A DNA stretch of 64,000 nucleotides from an uncultured Sediminibacterium sp. (lineage in GTDB: Bacteria > Bacteroidota > Bacteroidia > Chitinophagales > Chitinophagaceae). The stretch covers positions 34,712-98,711 of the forward strand of contig CALDSE010000012.1 in NCBI GenBank assembly GCA_937911175.1. Reading direction: 5' to 3'. Shown here in pieces: positions 1-9,574 of the stretch (position 1 is its first letter; the number at the start of each line of letters is the position of its first letter). A program made the position numbers and the translations under genes. Below the pieces are notes generated by a model. That model saw only the letters and a program-made list of their open reading frames with translations. It did not search any database and had not been told where the DNA came from.

Positions 1-58
1 GAAACCTCCTTAGGACACTTACTTGGTCCTTCATACGCTTTATTTGTTCTATAGTCAT
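1..58 (-). CDS. prfB: Peptide chain release factor 2, N-terminal fragment (cut by window edge)
   Basis: Nineteen codons from an ATG run off the left edge: MTIEQIKRMKDQVSVLRRF. The pattern (short helix, then a VLRRF/VLRGYL-like motif) resembles the start of bacterial RF2, which recognises UGA and UAA stop codons in the ribosomal A site. The codons for LRRF read CTA AGG AGG TTT C, which lines up with the E. coli programmed frameshift site, where AGGGGG lies three bases before the slippery CTT TGA. The window ends one base into the codon where CTT would be expected. Too short for certainty; identification rests on this motif and spacing alone. Confidence 0.5.
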   Translation of the reverse strand, partial: MTIEQIKRMKDQVSVLRRF

Positions 59-75
59 GTATGATCAAGTTTACA

Positions 76-99
76 ATCTTAGCATTTACATACTAAGAT
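76..99 (-). terminator. Weak hairpin between rnpB and prfB
   Basis: Arms ATCTTAG and CTAAGAT pair perfectly around a 10-base loop just beyond the 3' end of the RNase P RNA. In the leftward direction it is followed by TTGTAAA rather than a clean T-run, so it may be a weak terminator or processing signal, or part of the prfB leader. It overlaps the left copy of a 17-base inverted repeat that flanks rnpB. Confidence 0.3.
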
Positions 100-118
100 C
101 AAATTTTAAAAAATACTA

Positions 119-455
119 CAAGCCTCATAAGCCGGATTCTGTTTCTAAACTATCATTTATCTAGCCCCAACATTGCTGTTGGAGTCTTGCTGCCTACCCT
201 GGAACTTGAACGAGTCGTTCTTAAGCGCTCCTTTACGTGGCATTACAGCACCCAAGGTTTACCCTATAAAACAATTACTTGTCTTACCCGTGCGCTTTTA
301 CCGCACGTTTTCACCTTTTCCTCTTGCGAGGTAGTTATTTTCTGTGGCACTTTCTCTGTCCCAATAAATTGGAACGCCGGCTATTCACCGGTGGGTTACC
401 CTATGCTGTCCGGACTTTCCTTGGTAATTGCTTACCACGATAGCTCGGGTTTGTA
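119..455 (-). ncRNA. rnpB: RNase P RNA (M1 RNA, bacterial type A)
   Basis: Catalytic RNA of ribonuclease P, which removes 5' leaders from tRNA precursors. Read on the minus strand, the 5' region contains AGGAAAGTCCGGACAGC and the run GGGTAACCCACCGGTGAAT, and the 3' end contains ACAGAATCCGGCTTATGAG; these are the hallmark conserved blocks of bacterial RNase P RNA. The length of about 335 nt fits type A. The 5' end is set by a TAnnTTTG promoter box a few bases upstream; the exact ends are estimates. An open reading frame on the plus strand across this region is not a gene. Confidence 0.95.
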
Positions 456-461
456 GTAAGG

Positions 462-469
462 CAAAGGTA
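462..469 (-). promoter_or_regulatory. Promoter -7 box for rnpB
   Basis: TACCTTTG on the minus strand matches the Bacteroidota consensus TAnnTTTG and sits about seven bases before the predicted 5' end of RNase P RNA. The same 14-base context (GCAAAGGTAAGTAA on the plus strand) recurs upstream of rpmB. No convincing -33 TTTG was seen. Confidence 0.6.
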
Positions 470-572
470 AGTAATTAAAATTTGACAGGAATAGCTAAGC
501 TTAATGGGCGCTGATTCACTGATATTCAATAATATAAGATTGTAAACTTGAAATTAAACAGACGATAAATAA

Positions 573-1598
573 TTATTCAAAAAACACTTCAGTAGCGCCA
601 TAGCCGTAAAAATCGGAGTATTGGTTGATAAAATTCTTCACTCCTTTTTTAACCTTTAATAAGTCATGAATTTCGCCCTTCAATTTACCTGTACCCACAC
701 CATGAATAATGGTAAATGCTGGTAAATGATTTAACCTAGCAAGATCAAACCATTTTTCAAACTCAGCTAGTTGAATAGTTAATATTTCAAAATTAGAAAG
801 GTGGTCATGCCTATCTATTAACTTCTCAATATGTAAATCAATGACTGTTCTAGCGGAAGGTAAATTTTGTTTGATTTTTGTAGCGTCATAGACTTTAAAA
901 CCTGCCGATCTTAAGATATCCATTTGAATATGATTATCCTCTGCTTTATCGGGATAGGTTTCAAATAACAAATAGGTAATAGCTGCTTGGTTATTTTCTT
1001 TTAAAGTTTCAATTTTTTGAAATAACTGTTTGGGCTTAATTTTTAAATTTGTTTCAAAATGATCGGCCTTCTTTTTATGCGGCTCCACCAAAGAAAAATC
1101 GACAGCAAAACCAGGAGAATCATTTACAGCTGCAAATTGAATATCATGTATATAAAAATCGGTAAAGGGATGAATGGTAGACTCAAGTGCAAAACCAACT
1201 TCCCCTAAAAATAATTGCTCATATACAAATTGATAACCCACCCTTGTATGATTAGATAAATATATTTTTAAGCTTTCAACTACTTCGTCATTAAAGTCAT
1301 CTAAACTAAATTTGGGAACAATATGAATCCAAACCCCGTCTTCAATTTTAGTTTCAGATACTTTTATTTTTTCTTTTGGAATTTGGTCAACATAAATTTT
1401 CTGTGGCGCCGCTTTTTCAGGAAATAATTTCTTTTGGGTGAATCTCTTAAAATAAGGGAAATCTATTTGATCCATATAGGCAGGGAATTTCACACCTCTT
1501 ACTTCAATCATGACCATCTCCTCATTCATGATTTCAATGATATGCCCTTCTTCATTACTATGTAATACTAAAATTTCATCGCCTACCTGATACTTCAT
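573..1598 (-). CDS. DUF2027 / Smr-domain protein
   Basis: A 341-residue protein. The N-terminal ~90 residues form a small beta-rich domain (family DUF2027), the middle is a second beta-rich domain, and the last ~85 residues are an Smr (small MutS-related) domain with the VIDLHIE motif near residue 254 and IIHGVGTGKLK near residue 300. Smr domains act as nucleases or nucleic-acid binding modules, in ribosome rescue and recombination in other bacteria; the role of this Bacteroidota form is not established. An ATG is chosen over the TTG one codon upstream. It lies three bases after the permease gene and is probably cotranscribed with it and the prenyl synthase. Confidence 0.85.
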   Translation of the reverse strand: MKYQVGDEILVLHSNEEGHIIEIMNEEMVMIEVRGVKFPAYMDQIDFPYFKRFTQKKLFPEKAAPQKIYVDQIPKEKIKVSETKIEDGVWIHIVPKFSLDDFNDEVVESLKIYLSNHTRVGYQFVYEQLFLGEVGFALESTIHPFTDFYIHDIQFAAVNDSPGFAVDFSLVEPHKKKADHFETNLKIKPKQLFQKIETLKENNQAAITYLLFETYPDKAEDNHIQMDILRSAGFKVYDATKIKQNLPSARTVIDLHIEKLIDRHDHLSNFEILTIQLAEFEKWFDLARLNHLPAFTIIHGVGTGKLKGEIHDLLKVKKGVKNFINQYSDFYGYGATEVFFE

Positions 1599-1601
1599 CA
1601 A

Positions 1602-3302
1602 TTAATTTTTTGCTAAAAGACTATGCTTTTTAGAATATAAATTATAGATCACCAAGCCAATGGTCATCCAAATAAAGAACCACATCCAACTTACAGGAGG
1701 AATCTCTATCATTAAATACAAGCAACACATGGCGCCTATAATTGGGATAATGGAGTATTTTTTAAGAAAACTTAAAATAGCCACCACTATAAATATAAGT
1801 GTAAAAACTAAAAATAAAATTTCCTGATACCCTTCGTTACCAACTTCCTTAAACGCATTTAAAATTCTATGTTGTGCAAAATATAAAAAGATCATTGCCA
1901 ATGCAGGAATAATATACTGACCATTTATGTAGGGCAATCTAAATGCTTGTCCTTTAATGGAAGGAGATAATCTAGGCAATACCAATACTCCAAAACAAAC
2001 TAGTACAAATGCAAACAAGGTGCCAATACTGGTTAAGTCTGTCATTCTCGAAATAGACATAAACATGGAGGGCACACCTACAAAAATTCCTGTGATGATG
2101 GTTGCAAAACCTGGCGTACCGTATTTAGGATGTACTGCTGAAAATTTCTTAGGAAGTAAACCATCTCTACTCATACTCATCCAAATTCTAGGCTGGCCTA
2201 ATTGAAATACTAAGAGCACACTTGTGGTAGCTACCACTGCACTAATTGAAATAATATATCCAATTTTATGTAAGCCAATTCTTTCAAACACAAAAGCCAA
2301 AGGATCATCTACTTTTAATTCTGTGTAACTCACCATCCCAGTTAAAACCAAGGCGATAAGAATATACAATACGGTACAGATTAATAAAGAATAGATCATG
2401 CCCCTAGGCAAATCTCTTTGCGGATTTTTACATTCTTCAGCCGTTGTAGAAATGGCATCAAATCCAATATAGGCATAAAATACAGCCGACACACCCGCTA
2501 AAACACCTTTAAATCCATTGGGCATAAAGGGTGCCCAATTGGCTGTATCCACATAAAAGAAGCCAAGTATAATTACCATGAGAATGATCGCAATTTTAAA
2601 GATTACCATGAGATTTGTACTCTTTTTACTTTCTTTAATACCTCTGTACACCAAGAGCGTAATTAAAACCACGATCACAAATGCGGGAATATTTAAAATG
2701 ATTCTTGTTTGACCTATCATAGGTGCATTGGTGATTGCATCATATCCAATTCTTGCGAGTTTCGAAAATGTAGCAGGCGTTCCACCAGCGGCTAAATGTT
2801 TTACCGCTTCCTCATAACCTTGTTGTGCAGTCTCATAATTGGTAGATAACCAACCTGGAAGATGAATATGGAAACCTTCTAATAAATTAATAAAATAGCC
2901 ACTCCAACTAATTGCTACTACCATATTTCCAATGGCATATTCTAAAATCAATGCCCAACCAATTATCCAGGCTATTAATTCTCCAAAAGTAACATAGGCA
3001 TAAGTATAGGCACTTCCTGCAATAGGCACCCTACTTGCAAATTCAGCATAACAAAGTGCACTAAAGCCACAAGTTACAGCTGTGATCAAAAATAAGACAG
3101 AGATGCCAGGGCCACCGTGAAAAGCTGCAGTACCAATGGTAGAAAAAATACCTGCACCCACTACCGCAGCAATACCCATTAAAGTAAGGTCACGAACCCC
3201 TAAAACCCTTTTTAATCCGCTGCCGGTATGACCATCACTTAATCCCGCCTCTGCATCCTTCACAATTTTTTCAATCGATTTCTTCCTAAATAAATTCATC
3301 AT
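1602..3302 (-). CDS. APC-superfamily cationic amino-acid permease
   Basis: A 566-residue inner-membrane transporter of the amino acid/polyamine/organocation superfamily, closest by eye to the CAT/YfnA-like group. The N-terminal amphipathic stretch is followed by LTLMGIAAVVGAGIFSTIG, the unwound first helix with the GAGIF substrate-binding motif, then at least twelve hydrophobic segments. FYAYIGFDAISTTAEE (helix 6 and the following loop) is also typical. The loop after about residue 140 is long (~55 residues). Substrate cannot be told from sequence. Start is one of two adjacent ATGs. It lies nine bases after the prenyl synthase stop. Confidence 0.88.
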   Translation of the reverse strand: MMNLFRKKSIEKIVKDAEAGLSDGHTGSGLKRVLGVRDLTLMGIAAVVGAGIFSTIGTAAFHGGPGISVLFLITAVTCGFSALCYAEFASRVPIAGSAYTYAYVTFGELIAWIIGWALILEYAIGNMVVAISWSGYFINLLEGFHIHLPGWLSTNYETAQQGYEEAVKHLAAGGTPATFSKLARIGYDAITNAPMIGQTRIILNIPAFVIVVLITLLVYRGIKESKKSTNLMVIFKIAIILMVIILGFFYVDTANWAPFMPNGFKGVLAGVSAVFYAYIGFDAISTTAEECKNPQRDLPRGMIYSLLICTVLYILIALVLTGMVSYTELKVDDPLAFVFERIGLHKIGYIISISAVVATTSVLLVFQLGQPRIWMSMSRDGLLPKKFSAVHPKYGTPGFATIITGIFVGVPSMFMSISRMTDLTSIGTLFAFVLVCFGVLVLPRLSPSIKGQAFRLPYINGQYIIPALAMIFLYFAQHRILNAFKEVGNEGYQEILFLVFTLIFIVVAILSFLKKYSIIPIIGAMCCLYLMIEIPPVSWMWFFIWMTIGLVIYNLYSKKHSLLAKN

Positions 3303-3311
3303 TGCAAAGGG

Positions 3312-4277
3312 TTATTGATTTCTATTCATTAAATAATTCGCCAATTCAATTAAAGGCTTTTTGCGATCAGATACCACTGCAATAGATTCTAAATGCGCAA
3401 AGGCTTCTTGCATATATTTTGCTTTAGAGGCTTCTGCCCAGGCGTCCACTCCACAAGATTTAAAAATGGCTAAAACTTTTTCTACTTTATCGGGCGGATT
3501 GGAATTTAATAATTCATTTAATTCTTTTTTCTGAGCAACATTCGCTACTTCCAATGCATGTATTAATAAAAATGTTTTTTTATTTTGTTTGATATCGCCT
3601 CCTGGCTCCTTGCCAAAAATGGCGGCGTCTCCAAAAGCATCTAAATAATCGTCCTGCACTTGAAAGGCAATACCTATTTTTTTTCCAAACTCATATAAGT
3701 GTTGGCAATTATTCACGCTGGCTCCTCCTAAGATGGCACCCATTTCTAAACTCGCTGCTAATAGTACAGAAGTTTTTAAGGTAATCATATGTATATACTC
3801 ATCCATACTTACCTTTTCCAATTTTGAAAAGTCCATGTCTAATTGCTGGCCTTCACAAACTTCTTTAGCAGTCTTATTAAATAGTTGTAAAATCTTAGGT
3901 AAATATTGAGCCTGTATGGTTTGAATATACTCATAAGCGCGAATAACCATTACATCGCCTACTAATAAGGCAGTGCTATTGTCATATTTAACATGCACGG
4001 TGGTTTTGCCTCTTCTTAAGGAAGCCTCGTCCATCATATCGTCATGCACTAAAGTGAAATTATGAAATAACTCCACTGCATTGGCTAGCTGGTAAGCATC
4101 GGAATGAATATCAGAGAATAGTTCATTACCCAATAAACACATCACAGGTCTAATTCTTTTACCACCAATACTTAAAAAGTAATTGCCTGGTTCATATAAG
4201 CTGGCAGGCGATTTTGGGAAGTGTTCGGCCTCGAATCCCTTATTAAATTTTTCTGATAATTCTTTAAAACTATGCAT
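3312..4277 (-). CDS. Polyprenyl (farnesyl/geranylgeranyl) diphosphate synthase
   Basis: A 321-residue trans-prenyltransferase that condenses isopentenyl diphosphate with allylic diphosphates to make isoprenoid precursors in the cytosol. Visible motifs are GGKRIRP (38-44), the first aspartate-rich motif DDMMD (79-83, followed by SLRRG) and the second, DDYLD (209-213), then KEPGGDIKQNKKT. Phe74 five residues before the first motif suggests a short to medium product, but chain length cannot be fixed from this alone. First gene of a likely operon with the permease and Smr protein; a TAnnTTTG box precedes it by a few bases, giving a very short leader. Confidence 0.9.
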   Translation of the reverse strand: MHSFKELSEKFNKGFEAEHFPKSPASLYEPGNYFLSIGGKRIRPVMCLLGNELFSDIHSDAYQLANAVELFHNFTLVHDDMMDEASLRRGKTTVHVKYDNSTALLVGDVMVIRAYEYIQTIQAQYLPKILQLFNKTAKEVCEGQQLDMDFSKLEKVSMDEYIHMITLKTSVLLAASLEMGAILGGASVNNCQHLYEFGKKIGIAFQVQDDYLDAFGDAAIFGKEPGGDIKQNKKTFLLIHALEVANVAQKKELNELLNSNPPDKVEKVLAIFKSCGVDAWAEASKAKYMQEAFAHLESIAVVSDRKKPLIELANYLMNRNQ

Positions 4278-4281
4278 ACTA

Positions 4282-4289
4282 CAAACCTA
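4282..4289 (-). promoter_or_regulatory. Promoter -7 box for the prenyl synthase operon
   Basis: TAGGTTTG on the minus strand matches TAnnTTTG. It ends only four bases before the ATG, so either the message is leaderless or nearly so, or the true promoter lies further upstream. Confidence 0.35.
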
Positions 4290-4379
4290 AACATAATTCA
4301 CAAGAATCCCTAGCCCTTATTGGGCTTGTTTATAGAAAAATTAGCATTTATTAAACAGTTTATTTTTAGAATTTCCCCT

Positions 4380-4387
4380 TAAATTTG
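4380..4387 (+). promoter_or_regulatory. Promoter -7 box for the 173-residue envelope protein
   Basis: TAAATTTG matches TAnnTTTG and lies 20 bases before the ATG, the spacing seen for most promoters in this window. Confidence 0.55.
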
Positions 4388-4407
4388 CGTACCCCCAAAT
4401 CTACAAT

Positions 4408-4929
4408 ATGACAAAAAAGCATTTAGTATTTACCTTCTTTAGTTTATTTGTTTACCAATTCATTTTTGCTCAGCGTATTACTCTAGATACCAATGTCAAT
4501 AGAAGTATTCATTTATATGAAGATGGTTATACGAAGTCTTTTGGTGTTAAAATGTACCCAGGTGCGCTAACCTATAAAACTTTTTATACCCCCAATAAAG
4601 CCATTGAATACTCCGGTTACATTACACTAGATGGATTTTGGATTTCTGCGATCAATGAAATACATACTCCAATCAAAGATGACAATCAATTGTCTTGGTA
4701 TATTGGTTATGGTGGTCATTTAGGAATTTGGAGCGAAGAATGGGTAAAGAAAAACGCTACCACTGACAAATCCAATATTTCAGTTGGATTTGATGGAATC
4801 ATTGGGCTTGATTATAAAGTGAAAAATTCCCCTTTAAATATAAGTATTGATTGGCAACCTTCTTTTAGCATCATACAAGCCTATTTTAAAAATCAAGGGG
4901 GTATTGGAATTCGATACGTACTCAAGTAG
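4408..4929 (+). CDS. Exported hypothetical protein, probable outer-membrane beta-barrel-like
   Basis: A 173-residue protein of unknown function. Residues 1-21 form a signal peptide (basic MTKKH, hydrophobic core, then FAQ), with cleavage likely after Ala21. The rest alternates polar and aromatic/hydrophobic residues in short strands, with GYGGHLGIW and the final GGIGIRYVLK resembling the closing strand of a small outer-membrane barrel. It has its own promoter and is divergent from the prenyl synthase gene and convergent with ftsY. No named family was recognised. Confidence 0.7.
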   Translation: MTKKHLVFTFFSLFVYQFIFAQRITLDTNVNRSIHLYEDGYTKSFGVKMYPGALTYKTFYTPNKAIEYSGYITLDGFWISAINEIHTPIKDDNQLSWYIGYGGHLGIWSEEWVKKNATTDKSNISVGFDGIIGLDYKVKNSPLNISIDWQPSFSIIQAYFKNQGGIGIRYVLK

Positions 4930-4935
4930 TACTTT

Positions 4936-4960
4936 AGTAATAGCTTAGCTATTCATTACT
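4936..4960. terminator. Hairpin between convergent genes
   Basis: AGTAATAGC pairs with GCTATT-ATTACT around TTA, with one bulged C. It lies where the envelope-protein gene and ftsY converge and overlaps the ftsY stop codon. There is no strong T-run on either side, so a shared terminator is a guess. Confidence 0.35.
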
Positions 4961-5906
4961 TAAATAAAGAATCTACAAATTCATCTTTATCAAATAAAAG
5001 CAAGTCTTTAATTTGTTCTCCAACTCCAATATACTTAACAGGTATTTTGCATTGATGTGCTATAGATAAAACCACACCTCCTTTGGCTGTACCATCTAAT
5101 TTTGTAATGGCTAATGCATTCACATTCGTTACCGCCATAAATTGCTTGGCTTGCTCTAAGGCATTTTGTCCAGTAGAACCATCCAATACCAATAACACTT
5201 CATGCGGTGCACCTGGTAATTGTTTTTCAATAACGCGTTTAATTTTATTTAACTCGTCCATTAAATGTAGTTTATTATGCAAACGACCTGCGGTATCTAT
5301 TAATACGACATCGGCGTTTTTTGCCATAGCCGATTGAATAGTATCAAAGGCCACCGCACTAGGGTCGGCGCCATGATTTTGCTTTACAATGGCTACACCC
5401 ACTCTTTCGCTCCAAATAGTGAGTTGATCGGCAGCAGCAGCTCTAAAAGTGTCTGCAGCGCCCATTACCACAGTATTTCCAGCTTCCTTATAATGATGTG
5501 CTAATTTACCAATGGTAGTTGTCTTACCCACTCCATTCACACCTACTACTAAAATTACATAGGGCTTTTTATCAGAAGGAGGAATAAAACCTAGTTGATT
5601 GGAGGGGGCATCTACTAATAAAGAAACTATTTCTTCGTGCAATAAACCATTCAATTCTGAAGTAGATAAATATTTTTCTTTTTTAACGCGCTCTTGTAAT
5701 TTTTCAATTAAGGCTAAAGTAGTATCCACTCCCACATCCGCACCAATTAGCTCTTCTTCTAATTGATCTAGCACTTCATCGTCCACTGAAGTTTTTCCAA
5801 TAATGGCTTTAGAAATTCGCTCTAAAAAACCTTTCTTGGTTTTCTCTAAACCTTGGTCTAGGGTTTCCTTTTCTTTTATGCCAAATAATTTACCTAAAAA
5901 ACTCAT
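4956..5906 (-). CDS. ftsY: Signal recognition particle receptor FtsY
   Basis: GTPase that docks SRP-bound ribosomes to the Sec translocon for cotranslational membrane insertion. At 316 residues it is the short form without the long acidic domain of E. coli FtsY. The NG domain shows G1 GVNGVGKT (122-129), DTFRAAAADQL (152-162), G3 DTAGR (204-208) and TKLDGTAKGG (268-277). It lies downstream of rpmB-rpmG-DUF4295, a neighbour order common in Bacteroidota, but a good intrinsic terminator separates it from them, so it is probably transcribed on its own. Confidence 0.97.
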   Translation of the reverse strand: MSFLGKLFGIKEKETLDQGLEKTKKGFLERISKAIIGKTSVDDEVLDQLEEELIGADVGVDTTLALIEKLQERVKKEKYLSTSELNGLLHEEIVSLLVDAPSNQLGFIPPSDKKPYVILVVGVNGVGKTTTIGKLAHHYKEAGNTVVMGAADTFRAAAADQLTIWSERVGVAIVKQNHGADPSAVAFDTIQSAMAKNADVVLIDTAGRLHNKLHLMDELNKIKRVIEKQLPGAPHEVLLVLDGSTGQNALEQAKQFMAVTNVNALAITKLDGTAKGGVVLSIAHQCKIPVKYIGVGEQIKDLLLFDKDEFVDSLFK

Positions 5907-5962
5907 ACTGTAAATTTAATCAATAAAAATTAAGATGCTTTAGCTTAGAATTAATTAAAATA

Positions 5963-5990
5963 AAAAAAGTCCAGACTAGGTCTGAACTTT
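5963..5990 (-). terminator. Intrinsic terminator of the rpmB-rpmG-DUF4295 operon
   Basis: On the minus strand AAAGTTCAGAC pairs with GTCTGGACTTT around a three-base loop, followed by TTTTATTTT. Stem plus T-run is a textbook Rho-independent terminator and isolates the ribosomal-protein operon from ftsY. Confidence 0.75.
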
Positions 5991-6050
5991 AAATGATTTT
6001 GTGCGTAGTAAAATTGCTAGCGATTAATAGATACAGACTAAAAAGTCTTA

Positions 6051-6221
6051 CTATTTAGCTAAGAATTCCTTAACAAGATCCTTGTGAACGATATTCTCTT
6101 TAAAAGTGTACGCGCCTGTTTTAGGGCTACGGATAGCTTTAATTACTTTAGTCCAGTTCTTTGCTTCAGCTGAAGCCTTAAGATCTTTTACTTTCGCGTT
6201 TTTAGATGCTGATTTTGCCAT
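6051..6221 (-). CDS. DUF4295 small basic protein
   Basis: A 56-residue lysine-rich protein starting MAKSASKNAKVKDLKASAEA and ending VKEFLAK. It matches the Bacteroidota-specific DUF4295 family that sits directly after rpmG, and overall charge and size suggest a ribosome-associated protein, though its function has not been defined as far as I know. Start ATG lies two bases after the rpmG stop codon, so translation is probably coupled. It is the last gene before the operon terminator. Confidence 0.9.
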   Translation of the reverse strand: MAKSASKNAKVKDLKASAEAKNWTKVIKAIRSPKTGAYTFKENIVHKDLVKEFLAK

Positions 6222-6223
6222 GA

Positions 6224-6406
6224 CTATTTAATTTCTTTATGTAACGTTACTTTTTTCAAAATTGAATTATACTTTTTGAACTCCAAACGATCTGGAGTAT
6301 TCTTCTTGTTCTTCGTAGTAATATAACGACTAGTACCTGGTAAACCAGTAGTCTTGTGCTCTGTGCACTCTAATATTACTTGAACTCTATTTCCTTTCCT
6401 TGCCAT
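6224..6406 (-). CDS. rpmG: 50S ribosomal protein L33 (bL33)
   Basis: A 60-residue large-subunit ribosomal protein located near the tRNA E-site. [18 protein letters not shown] at the start, the [19 protein letters not shown] core and the basic C-terminus are diagnostic. It lacks the CxxC pairs, so it is the zinc-independent form. Second gene of the rpmB-rpmG-DUF4295 operon. Confidence 0.97.
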   Translation of the reverse strand: MARKGNRVQVILECTEHKTTGLPGTSRYITTKNKKNTPDRLEFKKYNSILKKVTLHKEIK

Positions 6407-6441
6407 GATGGTATATTATAAGTTATACTTAATTGGGTTAA

Positions 6442-6678
6442 TTAAATCTTTTCGCCTTGTGCTCTAAGATCTTTAACAACAGAAGCTAAACCATTCTTAT
6501 TAATGGTTCTGATAGCATCAGTTGATACTTTGATGGTAATCCAGCGATCTTCTTCTATGAAGTAGAAACGCTTCTTTTGCAAATTTGGAAGGAAACGACG
6601 CTTTGTCTTGATGTTGGAGTGTGAAACACTATTTCCAGACATCGGCTTCTTTCCAGTTAATTGACATACTCTAGCCAT
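6442..6678 (-). CDS. rpmB: 50S ribosomal protein L28 (bL28)
   Basis: A 78-residue large-subunit ribosomal protein. [20 protein letters not shown] and [15 protein letters not shown] are the family signature. First gene of the operon; a consensus -7 promoter box lies 23 bases before the ATG. Confidence 0.97.
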   Translation of the reverse strand: MARVCQLTGKKPMSGNSVSHSNIKTKRRFLPNLQKKRFYFIEEDRWITIKVSTDAIRTINKNGLASVVKDLRAQGEKI

Positions 6679-6701
6679 GAGAAATTATTTTTTACGGACG
6701 G

Positions 6702-6709
6702 CAAAGGTA
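6702..6709 (-). promoter_or_regulatory. Promoter -7 box for rpmB operon
   Basis: TACCTTTG on the minus strand, identical to the rnpB box including flanking bases. Located 23 bases before the rpmB ATG. Confidence 0.6.
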
Positions 6710-6826
6710 AGTAAATAACCTTTACAGTCCCATTTATTTTAGTGTTTTTTTGAAGATTTACCCTAATAATGTCCAAAAAAGGATAAAATGTTGGTTTTCA
6801 TTAAGGTATAAGGTATTTAGCAGGGC

Positions 6827-8482
<1,656 letters not shown>

Positions 8483-8494
8483 ATCCTTTTTAAT

Positions 8495-9517
8495 TTACCA
8501 ATTCGATCTTGCAGAGGCGGTAACGGCTAAACTTTCAAAAGCCCCCTCCAAATACTTATAATGGGCAGCCATGGCAATCATAGCGGCATTATCGGTACAG
8601 TATTCAAAGGCAGGTAAAAATACCGTGGACTTTGTTTTTTGAGCAAGTTCTGCCACCCCATGTCGAAGGCCTGAATTGGCACTCACACCCCCTGCTATAC
8701 AAAACTCCTGAATGCCTGTTTCTTGAATGGCCTTTTTAAGTTGTTTTAGTAAAATCTCCACAATGGTAGACTGCACAGAGGCGCATAAATCATTTAAGTT
8801 TTCTTGTATAAACGCTGGCGATTGTTTTTGTAAAAAATAGAGCACGCTGGTTTTTAAGCCACTGAAAGAATAATCTAAATTAGGTACTTGAGGTTTAGCA
8901 AAAACAAAGGCTTTTGGATTTCCCTTCTGTGCTAATTTATCTAAAAGCGGGCCACCTGGATAAGGCAGTCCTAATAATTTTGAAATTTTATCAAAGGCTT
9001 CTCCTGCAGCATCATCAATGGTTTCGCCGAGTATAATCATTTCAGCCGCGCTATTACATCTTACAATTTGTGTATGACCACCGCTCACTGTTAAACATAA
9101 AAAAGGAAAGCTGGGTTTAGGATCGTCTATTAAATTAGCGAGTACATGCGCTTGCATATGATGAACTGCAATTAAAGGTTTATCTAATGAAAGTGCAAGG
9201 GACTTTGCAAATTGCGCACCCACTAATAAACTACCAATTAAACCTGGCGCCTGTGTAAAAGCAATGGCATCTAATTTTGCTAAACTATCTGTAGGGGTAT
9301 TTTCAGGAAAGGCTTTTTTTAAAGCAGCATCTACCACCGGCACAATATTTTCCATATGTGCTCTACTAGCAAGTTCTGGTACCACGCCGCCAAATTTTTC
9401 ATGCACTGTTTGATTCGCAATAAAATTGGAAAGGATTTTTCCATTCACAATAATAGAGGCCGCGGTTTCATCGCAGGAAGACTCTATCGCTAATATTGTA
9501 ATTGGTTTTGTATACAC
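8495..9517 (-). CDS. tsaD: tRNA N6-adenosine threonylcarbamoyltransferase
   Basis: Catalytic subunit of the complex that transfers threonylcarbamoyl to A37 of ANN-decoding tRNAs, essential for accurate decoding. At 340 residues it has normal length. The ASKHA-fold motifs are visible: ESSCDETAAS near residue 12, metal ligands in HMQAH (His120, His124), the SGGHTQI loop and the C-terminal CTDNAAMIA. The start is a GTG; no upstream ATG fits. A near-consensus box TAACTTCG ends only about five bases before this GTG, which would make the message leaderless. The gene follows the MacB-like permease by 57 bases. Confidence 0.96.
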   Translation of the reverse strand: MYTKPITILAIESSCDETAASIIVNGKILSNFIANQTVHEKFGGVVPELASRAHMENIVPVVDAALKKAFPENTPTDSLAKLDAIAFTQAPGLIGSLLVGAQFAKSLALSLDKPLIAVHHMQAHVLANLIDDPKPSFPFLCLTVSGGHTQIVRCNSAAEMIILGETIDDAAGEAFDKISKLLGLPYPGGPLLDKLAQKGNPKAFVFAKPQVPNLDYSFSGLKTSVLYFLQKQSPAFIQENLNDLCASVQSTIVEILLKQLKKAIQETGIQEFCIAGGVSANSGLRHGVAELAQKTKSTVFLPAFEYCTDNAAMIAMAAHYKYLEGAFESLAVTASARSNW

Positions 9518-9574
9518 AGCACGAAGTTAATTAAAACGCTGAGTTTATATTAAGTCTTGCGAAAATTCAGGTAA

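Noticed and set aside
187..456. 89-residue reading frame on the plus strand
   Set aside because: It lies entirely on the antisense strand of the RNase P RNA gene.
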